A stretch of DNA of 64,000 nt, from contig JAYKKT010000048.1 of assembly GCA_036023115.1 (NCBI GenBank), positions 6,392,001-6,456,000 of the forward strand. Reading direction: 5' to 3'. How positions within the stretch are numbered: position 1 is the first letter of the stretch; each line of letters starts with the position of its first letter. The position numbers were made by a program, and so were the translations under genes. The notes below the pieces were generated by a model. That model was not told the DNA's origin, ran no database searches, and worked only from the letters and a program-made list of their open reading frames with translations. Source of the DNA: Brasenia schreberi. Lineage: Eukaryota > Streptophyta > Magnoliopsida > Nymphaeales > Cabombaceae. This document shows positions 1 through 11,678 of this stretch, piece by piece.

Positions 1-1669
1 CAAGGCCTAAGACTGCGTTACTAGTACTACAATTCCGGTTGCTCTCACTGTGCAACCCCGTCTTTTAGCTGATTATGAGGTCCATAGTCCTGGTTAACAC
101 CCCCTAATAGAACTGGCGATGTTATGGTTTCAGGTATGGTTCGCTGTTCTCAATTAGGTTAGTTTTCTGATCCAAACAGTCAGTTTGTCTCTCAACCGCC
201 ATGTCTACCCTTGGGTGAGATTCAGTGGATGCTAGGGGACTTGAGAGTTGATTCTCTGTCTTCGAAGTTGAAATTAGTTTTGCAAACAGAACTTCAAAGT
301 TTTCCGTAGTTATAGTTTGTCTCGCCCTTTTACCTTCCGGTGGCAGATTGTCTTCAGTTGTTGAAACGCTTGTATTTGGAACGAGCAAGACTGGAGAAAC
401 CGTGCGATTACTATTTCGTTGAGAATGACTCCCAGTAGGAAGCAAGAAGGAGCTATCCAACCTTATACAAAAGCTTCATTATAAAGGAGGTTGTAGCCTT
501 GAAGCCTCTACCTCCCTTGATCATCAATTGCCAAACCTTTTGAGAGAATACGCTGCAAAATCTCTCTCATACCTATTATGTCCTTGATTTATCAATGAGT
601 TAACTATCTCCCTTATGCGAGAGCCTATTATCTAAATTCAATGAGATTTTCACAAATTCTCTCAATCTCTTTTTTGTATGTGTGTGATTGCGCCCTCACC
701 ATCTCAAACCAACTTTATTGTTAATTGCTAACACATTGATCTCACGTGCTTCTTGTTGCTAGATTAATGCAAGAAGAACAAATCTAAAACATGTTGATCT
801 CAACCGCTTTTTATTGGTAAAGAAGGATCATACAGAGAGTATTAGAGAAAAGTCAAGACAGAAGAGTGAAAAGGAAAGAAATGGGAAAGGAAAAGATAGA
901 AAAATCTAGATCTAAATCATATGATATTTCTTCTAATGATGATTGTAAGTACAAAAAAAATGAGAGGTTGACCCAATCATACAAGTGTCATACAAATCAT
1001 GGAAGTTTAGAAGATAATATGTCTCACTATAAAATGAAGAACTCGATGTTTTCAAAGATATAATGAAAATTTTCAAACAAATGAGAATACATATACGATG
1101 TCTTCATGAGATTATATGAGACAAAAAAAGTTTCCAGTTACCACCTTTTTCCTTCATATTTTGATGGTCATAGGAGATTAGAGAGCTTAAAATATTCAAT
1201 GGTTTTAGAGATCTTCGGAAATTTAGATCTCTTTTATAGAAAATGTGGTTAAAAATAAAACCAGCGACTTAAAATTGATAATATAATTAGAACTTAGTTT
1301 GATAGATGAAGCTTATCAATGGTTATTGACTTTGGGCTTAACTTTACTTAAATCTTTGAGGACCTTCTACTGTGGAAAGATTTAGGTGTAACATAGAGGA
1401 AACACCTTCATGATATGATAGACTTCTTTATAGACCATCTTTCCACACATATCTATACAAGAGGCTAACAAGAAATGTTGGTCTCCCTCCTTTAGCCATC
1501 CTGTAACATAGAGGACACCCATGCTCTTCATGATCTCGTTGTTGACATTTCTCCATGTATAGTTTTCACAAGAGACACTTGATGATACATATACTCATCA
1601 TCATGTGAATTCATCTCCGACATATGATGAATATCACTTGAGTCTATGTTTACCTGATGAGCATGATTA
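1..1669. other. Unassigned degenerate repeat sequence
   Basis: No gene is recognised here. A 112-codon open frame lies on the minus strand (122-460) and a 65-codon lysine-rich frame on the plus strand (866-1063). Neither has a motif I can name and neither connects to a longer spliced model. The surrounding sequence has many stops in all frames and reads like an old retroelement internal region. Coding status is unknown. Confidence 0.3.
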
Positions 1670-1692
1670 TGATTTTGCTTCTTCATTTATTA

Positions 1693-1741
1693 CAACAACA
1701 ACTAAGCCTTTTCCCATATTAGATGGGGTTGGCTAATATGG
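1693..1741 (-). mobile_element. Solo 3' tail of an RTE LINE with perfect TSD
   Basis: This 49-bp insert is the extreme 3' end of the RTE LINE family seen elsewhere in the window: CAACAACAACTAAGCC followed by the stretch that precedes the tail in the longer copies, here on the minus strand. It is flanked by an identical 23-bp direct repeat at 1670-1692 and 1742-1764, the target site duplication expected from target-primed reverse transcription. The copy is almost entirely 5'-truncated, so it encodes nothing. Confidence 0.9.
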
Positions 1742-1764
1742 TGATTTTGCTTCTTCATTTATTA

Positions 1765-2745
1765 TCATGCAAAAATCAGATGATATAGTGATTTTATATT
1801 CTTGTAATCATATGAAAAATACTGCCTATGATGAGTTGAATGAAAATAGCCTTGAGGATGTCAAATATGGAGGCTATTTAAGGATGTCAACTATGATCTC
1901 TCTCCATATTTTGAAGTGCAATAGAAAATGAATATATGAACTTGGAAACTTTTCCATGTGATGACATGTTGCAAGATGTAATGAAAATATTTAATGGTCA
2001 TATGAAAGTTAATTTTCTTACTGAGGGAAACCACAAGGGTCACAATAAAGGCAAGTGTTTCTGATGGTCTTCTAGTAAGGGTTTAAACCATCACCACATA
2101 TTATTAGTGATGGCTCAATTGTCGATATTTCCCTTTAAATCATTGCTATTGGAGGATATCTATAAAAGGGGTCGCTATAACTCTATAGCAATGGTGAAAA
2201 CTATAGACAAAACATATACAATCATCGCCATTGTGAAAATATCATATGCTATAGTTATAACTCTCACTTAAGTGCTTCAACTATCGCAACTTTGAAAACA
2301 TATGTACTACAGTTATAACCCTCATCTAAGGCATCATTATTATAACCCTCACCATCTCGCTTAAACCATCACCAAGGTAATTTAGAACTCATGTAAATTC
2401 ACCTATTTCAATTCAACCATGCCGTAGATAGATTGAGAAAACCCACATTGGAAGGAGAAACATGAGAAAGATTTTAGACACAAATGTGCAAGCATTTGAT
2501 CTTGCAAGCCATTAGGTAGCTAGGTCATTTAGTGTTGCAAAACCTGAAGAGGCCTAAATTATGTCCCTTTGAGTCATAGGAAAGGGTTATATAGGTAGTA
2601 CTGTAAGCTATTGCTAGGGATTAAACTCAAAGCAGCATTGAGTGTGAAGGTCAACAGTTCCAAATGAAGCATGTTATATCCTGCTCCCGCTTGCTAAATG
2701 TTAAACTGTTGAGAAAATTGAATAGTTTGATTAGAACGACCTTTG
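1765..2745. other. Unassigned sequence
   Basis: I see no recognisable gene, only short frames broken by stops. Around 2080-2380 there are loosely repeated motifs (variants of CTATAG and CTATCGC with AACCCTCAC) that suggest decayed noncoding repeat. Confidence 0.3.
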
Positions 2746-2747
2746 AA

Positions 2748-3420
2748 GGCATGGAAAGAAATCAGTCTAGTTTGGTATTTCGAGATTTTTTTCTTTGATA
2801 AAATTTTGTCAAGTGAACTCATATTACTTGATGAATTTTACAAATCCAATTATGTATAGGTAGGGTTGGCAGGCAAGCCGAACCAACCAAGCAACTCCTT
2901 AACCTAATCCAAAAATCCATAATCCAAGATCCAAGAGGAACTCAAATGGGCCACTAGCAGATATGGCGGGGATGGCAAGTTTCACAGAGTGGGTAGGCTT
3001 GCCTTTCACTCGCGTGCTTGACTTGGTTCCAATTTGAACAGGCCCATGGAACGAATTCAATCTAGTTTGCTGCATCATGACTCTTTTTGTTCGAGAAAAC
3101 TTTGGCAAGTGAACTCATATTACTTTATGAGTACTACAAATCTAAATATGTATAGGTAAAACTAGAAGACAAGCCGAACCAACCAAGCAACCCTTGTTTA
3201 TTGCTTGACTTGGATCCAATTTGAACAGACCCATGGAATGAATTCAGTCTAGTTTGGTGTCCCGTGACTCTTTTTCTTCTATCAAACTTTGACAAGTGAA
3301 CCCATATTACTTCATGAGTTCTACAAATGTAAATATGTGTAGGTAGGGCTGACAAACAAGCCGAACCAACCATACAACCCTTGTTTGTTGCTCGACTTGG
3401 TTCCAATTTGAACGGACCCA
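2748..3420. repeat. Three-unit tandem repeat
   Basis: Three diverged tandem copies are visible. Shared anchors are AAGTGAAC(T/C)CATATTACTT at 2811, 3107 and 3294, and the block CAAGCCGAACCAACCA that follows in each unit. Spacing is about 296 bp and then 187 bp, because unit 1 carries about 110 extra bases near 2910-3010. The last unit ends near 3420. Overlapping minus-strand frames here are translations of the repeat, not genes. Confidence 0.85.
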
Positions 3421-3429
3421 GCTAGAGAT

Positions 3430-3998
3430 TTGACAACATCCTGTGTTCGAACATGTTCGAGAATAGTTCATCAACGCTTTATAAGTCAAGCTTAACTGGA
3501 CGAGGAAGAGGTTTCTTTACATGAGATAAATAAAACAGCCCTTCATTTACGTGAAAAAATGAACTTTGTACAAAAGTTTTAAAAAGATGACTCTTCAACT
3601 ATCTTCTTGGGAAGCTCCAAAGAGCTCATGAATATTCAAGCATAATACCAAATACTCCAACATAATCAACTTGGCTGCCAGAATCTCATAAAGCGGCTTT
3701 GGATGTGGTTTAAAAAATTCCCTGCAATAGGTGAATCGTGTAGTGATATAGTCTTGCGCATCTAAGGTCTTAGCAGCATTTAATTTATTCCACGCCACTA
3801 ATGAATATGCAACAACGTCAAAAATGCCTCATTCTATGAAATTGAAGAACTCAATATGTAGAGGCAAGAGCAAACACCTAATTTTTCTCCTTGCTATGAG
3901 TGTTATGCTTGATATTGTTTTATTTATGTAGACCTCGAGAGATTCATATAAGAAGGCGTTGAAAGTTCAACATTAATAAGGATCAACCAAGTTTCCTT
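3430..3998. other. Unassigned sequence
   Basis: There is a 67-codon minus-strand frame at 3595-3798 with no recognised motif. Nothing else is supported. Confidence 0.25.
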
Positions 3999-4000
3999 TT

Positions 4001-4002
<2 letters not shown>

Positions 4003-4076
<74 letters not shown>
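4003..4076. repeat. (TC)37 microsatellite
   Basis: An uninterrupted TC dinucleotide run of 74 bases. Its length and purity suggest it is still mutable and polymorphic. The 98-codon serine/leucine frame across it is an artefact. Confidence 0.97.
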
Positions 4077-4078
<2 letters not shown>

Positions 4079-4949
4079 GGGTCTAAAAATGCAAGAAGAG
4101 AGGTTATTGAAGGCGATCAATGCCATGCTTTTTGTCTCCCTCAGTGAATGCTCCAATACTTCCTCGGCAATACTCTCTCATCTATTTTCCTTTCATTCTC
4201 ACTATAATCTTCATTTGAGGTTCATGTTTCCTCCTCTTGGATGTCACATGAGTTTGATATGGAATCTCATGAATGTTTTCTCTGTTGAAACATGATTTGA
4301 GTACTCGATATGTTTCACTACTTGGACACTAGGGTAACTTGCTATCTTATCTAGTTGTTGCCGATGATTTGTATACTCCTCAGTTCTCGTTGTCTTTGAT
4401 GCATCACTTGATATTCGTAGTGGATCTTACAATAATTTCTTTATTTGAAACCATTGATGATAGTGGCACATGCACTTCTTGTTCACCATTGAGATTTATT
4501 ACTTGAATTTATTTCTCCTCTTAGATTATATCTCACTTGATCTGGCTAGTTGGTTTTAAATTACTTTGTTTACTACGATCACATCTATGAGCTGAAAATT
4601 TCAAAATTTTAATACATTCAGTTGGCACTCCATATTATATTTTCAAAATTATATCTTAAAATTTCTTCAAAATAAAATCACCATTTCAAAAAAGATCCAT
4701 AGTTTTCTAAGGATTCTTAGAATGATTATCAAAGTGAGTTCAAAGAAAAGAAGTCATTAACAAAATCTTCAAATAAGTTTTGAAGGAAACAAAACTTTAA
4801 GAAAAGCTAACAAAATGAATTTTGAAAGATCATACATACCTTTTGGAATGAGGTCTTCATAAAGAAAGCCCTTTTCACAAAACAAAAAACTTGTGTCTTG
4901 TACTATGTACAATTAAAACGATTCACTATAAGACAACCCAAAAGTTTCT

Positions 4950-5942
4950 TTTTATCATGGAAGAACACATTATTAGATGTCTCCCTGGTATTGTGATGTA
5001 AACATGTGGGCCTCGACACAAATTTCTGCTCAAACACAAGTTATTGATCAAGTTTTCCAATAACCTTTGCAAGATAAATAGATTCACCATCGTGAAGAAC
5101 CTGAAAGCTTTAATGAGAGAGAGATCTTACTATAGGAGGCCAAGAAGCCTATAGAGGGTATCCAGCTCCTTTTAAATAAAAAACAACTAGATTTGATCAG
5201 TATAAAATCTCTAACAATTCCTAAAAGGTAGGAATTTAGAGCTTTAAAATAATTTTCCTTTGATTTGGTTAAGTGGCTTCCATTTTGGCTTGATGGTATG
5301 GCTGGATTGGCTGACTCCCAAGTGGCTTGTTAGCTCCTTGGGTGGCTTACTTCGGCTTAGAAGTTTGACATAGCTTGGATGGCTTCTTAGGGTGGCTCGA
5401 TCACAATTTGAGTTCATGTCTTTACTTAAAACCTTGATGAAGCTTGATAATTGTTGGCCTTGAAACATCAAAGTGGAACAACCCATTGTGACTTGATATG
5501 GAGCTGATTTCAATGAGGTGAGTTAAAACATGGCTAAGGTAGGATTGGTTTGGCTCAAAATTGAATTTTTAATATAATGCTTGCTTAAGTAATTTGACTT
5601 AAGTGTATTTTTAGAACCGTAGCATGGGTTGACTAGAATAAATGTGGACTTGATAGGCTTGGGTCACCTAAATTGGGTTTAAATAATACTTAAGCTTAAT
5701 GGAGTCAAGGATTGAGTCATGTACATAAATGTATAATAATGCTTTTCAAATAAAATTTATCCTTTTATCTTGTTTTTTAAAATAAATATAAATATAAAGC
5801 TTTTTAGCAAAATGGTAGTGTTAAGAATAAAAGGAGAGCATGACAAGTGTATTTTATGAATTTTGGCTTCTCTCACACATTTATGTATTCAATAATGCTC
5901 AAAATATAAAGCCTTAATGGAGAATTTCCCCTTTTACACATA

Positions 5943-5978
<36 letters not shown>

Positions 5979-6514
5979 TATATATGTGCGTGCATTGAAA
6001 ACATCATTTTTACAAATAGACCCTCATTTTGTTCCTTGAATGTGCATAGATTTATATATGCATGTAAGTTCCGAAATTGTTATGCATAATAAATATAAAA
6101 ACTAGCTTATATTAAATATCTAGTAATAAATAAATTTTCTTTTAATAAAATCTCATGGACAAATAAAATAAAAATAAGTTTTTTATTTTAGCTTGAGAAG
6201 GCGTTTTGGGTAAAAAATGGTGTAGCTAACCCAAAACTTTTAAATAAAGTTTATTTAATGTTAGAAACACCTAAGGAAGGGAATACTAGCCATAGTCGAC
6301 CTAATTCATAGAATAAATTTTGGTGAAGCATGCTTTTGTCATCTGGAGCCTTTGAAATTCCTTCTTGTTTCTTCTTTCTCTCTTGGAAAATATTTCATTT
6401 CAACTTCATGTGAGCTCTATTTTTGTATAGAAAGTAAAACTCAGGGTCTCACCCTATGCACCTTGAAAATAATTTTGAAGGTATATTTTCATTAGAAAAT
6501 TTTGGGTGTTTACA
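4950..6514 (-). mobile_element. LTR-like segment of a Tat-like gypsy element
   Basis: On the minus strand the upper end reads TGTAAACACCC, the same start as LTR-like segments ending at 14886 and 42255. This suggests three members of one LTR family. A TTTAAA-type AT-rich box followed by AAGGAGCT lies near 5170-5185, similar to the promoter-like part of the 39.8-42.3 kb LTR. Just above 6514 the minus strand shows acidic, aromatic-rich codons typical of retroelement sequence. The lower boundary is a guess. Confidence 0.4.
5940..5987. repeat. Compound (CATA)n-(TA)n microsatellite
   Basis: About eight tetranucleotide ATAC units pass into a TA run that ends in TATGTGCGTG. It lies inside the LTR-like segment. 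Confidence 0.9.
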
Positions 6515-7238
6515 GCAGGACATTGATTAATCCTTTGGTGCATAGAACACATCATCACCGAAGTCTTCATTAGATATGTGCATCTCATATGAGAAATGAT
6601 CATCTTCACCAACTTCCTCCAACTCTTGTCGGCTAACAACTCGAGTTAGCAGACTATTTGAAATTCTACCTAGATCAACTATAATTATTGCAGAACCAGA
6701 GAATTCACATGTGTTGGGCCCCTCTCAACCACAATTTCATTTATACCATATGAGATGATGTTATCCATTTATAATATAAGTAATGGGCCGCTACACTTAG
6801 TGCGATCGGGCAGTACCGGGCATGTATAGGTGCTTATTGTAAGGGCTTACATGTTTGCATGTGACATCTTCTTGGGTTCATTTCAAGAGGGTATTGAATG
6901 CCCTTCAAGAGGATGGATTTTTCAATCCTTCAGGAGTAAATTGAAGATTTGATCGGTCTTTGATATATCAAATAGTTATGGTTCTCTCTTATCAGCTTAA
7001 TTCTCTTTCCCTTTTAGGGATAGAAGAGCATTACAAACATAAAGGCCCTTGTGTAAACTTGATGGTTATGACTTTAGCCGAGTCTAACTCATTATCAGTC
7101 TCTTGCATCATTTCTTCCAAGTAAAAAATCAAAGTTTGACGTTGATTTGGTCACGATCCTTCACGCTTATGGAATGATGAATTTGGAGTATTTAGTATAT
7201 ACTCAACCTCCATGCACACTCAATAATATGTATCTTTC

Positions 7239-7517
7239 CTACTTAATGCGCACTCTCATTGCTCGATTATCCAACTTGACCAAAGTTGGACAAAAATTAC
7301 TTCTTAAACACTTTTTGATCTTTGTATATTGACAGTTACATGCCAAGGGCACATATTGGGCATTGGTAAATTGCATCCAACAACGTGTGACTAATTTGTG
7401 AAACTTCTTGAAAAAGACTTTGATAGTTTCACCCGCTTTCTGCCAAAAGTTCATCAAGTTAATAGGATTTGGATGATGATGAATCTTATTATAATGCTTG
7501 AGGAACACATTTTGCAT
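7239..7517 (-). pseudogene. Retrotransposon Gag fragment
   Basis: The 92-codon frame contains a stretch like the plant retrotransposon Gag domain: a pattern of F-x-K-H-Y, then L-M-N-F-W-Q-K-A-G-E-T, then F-x-x-x-F-H-K-L followed by a cysteine-containing helix. In intact Gag the matching part is L-R-Q-x-x-G-E-S followed by R-F. It lies upstream, in minus-strand sense, of the LTR-like segment ending at 6514. It may be the same element, but the protease and pol parts are absent. Function is lost. Confidence 0.45.
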
Positions 7518-7599
7518 CTTATCTAAGGTCTATATTGACCCAGAATGACATATACTAGGCATGTGCTTGATCTATGAGAGTCAATACAAAGGTTTGAGT

Positions 7600-10500
7600 T
7601 TATGAAACTCGATGTCTCCCAATTCCATGCACTCAAGGGTAAATCAAGCCAAATGTTTAATCAAATATTTACCATCTTGTCCAAAAAATGTGGTAAAGTT
7701 CATTTTGAAACCTCTCGAAATAGGGGCAAGCCTATCAACCCACTTAGGGTACGGCTTACCGTCAATGTCCATATCTAGTGCTTGGAGCTTGATCTAAAAT
7801 GCATTTTGAACGAAATCAGTGACCGCCTTGGTTCGTTCGCGCATTATAAAACTCTGGAGGTTGATTTGGCATCTAATTACATCTTTGAGCAGGTGGTAAT
7901 GGTGTTAGATATGGTTGAAATGGATGCAGCTCTAGTTGATAAACTAGTTGTTATTGCAAAACTTGTGTCCAAATTCCATAGGGTGTATAGGTGGCGGGAA
8001 CCCACCCCTATTTCAGAAGCCATAAAATTCGGTATGACTAGTGTTACCATAGGGTAAGGTTCTTTTATATGCTCCCCCAACATACTGGTTGGGGGTTGTG
8101 CTCCCATCAAGACGATATATAACTAACCCATGCTAATACTTTAAAAAGATGAAACTAGAATCGAAGAATAAGGTGATCTTTGAGTAATATTAACTTATTC
8201 ATACTACAAATCGGTCCTCAAGCCATAGAAGTCCCTAGGATATTATGACTTCCCGTATATGTACCAAAAATCAGCCCTTGCTGGTAGTTGCCTTCGTTGC
8301 CTACCTCCTTTTGTTAGCTAGTATGTCCTGGTGTCAAATGGTGACCAGCTAATTCACGATCATAGTCAGATGGATTCCACTATTTGATGAAATAACTTTG
8401 CTTGGAGATTTCTGAACTATCCTTACAACCAATCAATAATTGATGGTCACAAATGTTGAAGAAGAGTATCATCATTTGAGTTGAACATGAGGTGTAGATG
8501 ACACATTCTCCCTCTGATGATATGTTTGATGAGAGGACGAAGCTTGACCTGATGAATCATTTGTGCTCGGTATCCGTGAGCTATGAATAGTGACAATTAG
8601 AGTTCGCACTAGATGATGTCATCGGGTATACTTAACCAAATCAAGTTTGTATAAACTGTGTAACCTTACAAGAAAGCATGTTGTCCCATCGAGCATGCCA
8701 AAGAATATGTTGTCACCTAACATAATGATTCAGCTCTAGTAGCAGATCCGTAACCCACTCTAATGAAGTAGTGTAGGGGCATTCTCGAGAAGGAGAAATC
8801 GATAAGGCTTTAGGTTGTGGAATAGGTATATAGGAATTTGATTGTGTAGGATGATGAGCACTTCGATGTGCTCGAGAAGCTAATGAGCAAAACTAAGTTA
8901 CTACTACTCTTAGTGAAGTGAAACAACGAAAAAGTAAAGGAACAAAAATTGTGATTGCATTTTGATGCCTTCTCTTTCATTACAAATGTTATGTCATCAG
9001 AACAGTAGAGTACATGCGATTCTTTTCGGATACAGTTTCCGATAAATTCCAATTCTATGTTAATATCATTTATTTGCTATCACATCAATTGAAACATGCT
9101 AAATATTCCCATGATTCATCCATACTTTAAGATCAGTAAGCATGGTGGACTTGATTTTCTCGTTTGGGACCTCTTGAGAGTCATGTCAAGTGTTTTATCT
9201 TCTTGAGACTCCTAGTCCTCTACCACGTATATTCCTATATTTTTCGGTATCAACAATTGCAAAATATACACAATCCATCGTGTGGAATTCCAAGTGCTTG
9301 GGATTGATTATCAGTGGGTTAATTATGTCCTCCCTCAAGACAAAGTTAAATTTGCTCTTTAAATGTACTTTGGGTACCATACCATCTTACTTAAGTTGAC
9401 TAAAAAGCAATTCCTAATTGTTATTGCATTGCACATAATATGGAAAATAGCTAAAAAATAAAGCAATCAATTGGCTAGTAACCTATTGCACAAGTTCATT
9501 CAAGCTGGTGCAAGGGATTGTCAGCCATGAAATAGTAGTGGGAGAGTGTGTCATCTCAAAGAATAAGGTGTTTAGCATTTCACAGCTAAGAACACAAAGG
9601 TGTCCTATTTTTTCTTCGACGGGTTTGAATATAACATGAGCATTGCATGTGAATTCAAGGAGTGGTGGATCATGGCCCGCATATTTGATAAGGAGTCAAA
9701 AAACTTTATACATCTCTTTATAATCCTAACCACCTTTGAGGCGGCAAAGGCAGGGAAGGGTTCGTGAGGCATGTTTGCTTCTTCTTCTATCAAACCTGCT
9801 CCTAATTATCATAAGAGTAGTTAACATTGATGGGACAAGGTGTTATCCACGGTAATGTATTTTTGCACTGAGTTTAGTTTCATTATATTCAAGCTATCAT
9901 TCTTTTTTATTTTTTGCTATTGCCTTCTTTATTTTGCAATGCAACTTTTCGGGAAAACAAGGTTCCTTTAATATAGCTACACCATCTGAAGAGCTAGGTC
10001 AGTTCTCGGCTTATCCCTTTATGTCAAGCTCATGAGCTCATTATATTAACTTGGAGAATTATTCTTGTTGGTGTAGTATTATTCTTTTGAGGTCGACCAT
10101 TTCAAGTCCATCAACCTCTAGTGGAGACCCTTGATGCTTCCAAGGTTAGGATCAATGAGAGGTAGAGTGGAGAGGTGCCCAAGGTTGGCCTCACGACAAT
10201 CTCTCACCGTGCTCGTGCTGGTGGAGAGACTTAAAAGGCTCTATAAGAAACTCAAGAGGCTAAACTTACCTAAGTAGGATAGAAACCTCATTCGATCAAT
10301 TAACACTTCCTTCTTTTCGAGAACCAAGGGAGTTTAATTTCACTCCGAAAGGTGCCTCCAGCAGTATCCAACATATTGGGAGATGTGAGTCCGCCTCTCA
10401 AGAGGTCAGCATCTGAAGCGAGTGTAAGTATATCTTTTGAGGGGCAAACCTTAAAGTAATTGTGCTGCCTATTGGAGCCACTGCAGTGCCAAATGCCGAG

Positions 10501-11090
10501 AGTCCAACGTTAACCATGATTCTTTCTATGGGAGAAAGTGTTGCCACATCCTTGAACATGGTAAAAAGGGGATCGTGCATAGCTACTATGTTTTCCACCG
10601 AAGGTTGTGGTCTCTATTGAGATAAATCATAGGACTACATGTATAATCTGGTAATATGCAAAAAACATATATCTATGGAAATTTATACACAAACAAAGCA
10701 TGGAACAAGTAAAGCAAAAATAAAAGTCATCCTTGCAGGCTTGCCTTAGAGAAATCAATCCTCGCTACATGAGAACACACGCCTTTTTCCTATGATAAAA
10801 TGATCACGTGGGAAGAGCACGTACCTGACTCAAGTCGCCTTTCACCATGCCTCAATCACCTAAACAGTCGAAGAGCACGAGCAATCACCGTACAAAGAAA
10901 CCGTAAATGAGAGAGAGAGTGCAAGTAGTTTCAGTGTTAGCCATACAAATTAGGGGCTCTAATCACACTTTATACTAAAGCAAGAAGATCTGGATATCAG
11001 ATCCGCTCTTGATATCTTCACACCGCAACCATTCCGCATATAGGATCCATTTGACCATTAAATAAAAAAAATTATGTAAAAAATACCGAA
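7600..11090. other. Long stretch without recognised genes
   Basis: Only short frames are present: 7782-8057 (+), 8810-9052 (-), 9190-9399 (+) and 10398-10598 (-). None shows a domain I can name. Sequence just above the Gag fragment (7877-8110, minus) may be the degraded upstream part of the same Gag. I cannot support host genes here. Confidence 0.3.
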
Positions 11091-11099
11091 GGCCGAAGA

Positions 11100-11339
11100 T
11101 AATTCTTGAACTGAACCCGAGCCCGGCCCAGCGCATGCATGTGTGGTCTTGCATGTCCTCCCCAAGCTCTTTGAATTAAGGTTCATGAGCTACCAACTAT
11201 ATAAAAGAACATGTAGGATTCTTTTAATGGGACTAAAGAATGCCCAATAGTATTCACATGTAGAAAATCCTCACAACATATGACTTTCACATTCCTCACA
11301 ACATATGACTTTCACATTAATTAAGCATTAAATCTAACA
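11100..11339 (-). mobile_element. Possible LTR start with polypurine tract
   Basis: Read on the minus strand, a purine-rich GTGGGAGAT is directly followed by TGTTAGATTT, the usual look of a plant LTR element polypurine tract next to the 3' LTR. Within the putative LTR a 25-bp segment (CCTCACAACATATGACTTTC and onward) is duplicated in tandem at about 11268-11317. The far end and the partner LTR were not found, so the call is tentative. Confidence 0.35.
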
Positions 11340-11678
11340 ATCTCCCACAAAGTCCAAAGTGTGAAGTGTCCTACCAAATCAGCCATTATATTATGCTTTC
11401 ACTAATAGTACCTTTCAGTTTAAACTGTTACCTTGGTTACCCAATACTAACCTTATAAGAACTAGGCGAACTTGAACCTTAAGTTTAGAGGTGTTTATTG
11501 ATAACAATATAATAAAAGATATGCCAATGATCTTTAGGGTTGATACATTAATAGTCATGCATCCATATCATATTTCATTATTGATTTTAGAGAACAACTC
11601 TGTGTGTATGAAAGTTTTGTAAGCCCATAGTACCTCATCCAACTTCTCATGCCATGTCTTACCCCTTTTTAAGGTTTT

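Noticed and set aside
3999..4295. 98-codon plus-strand frame starting with a long S-L repeat
   Set aside because: It is a translation of the TC microsatellite followed by unrelated sequence.
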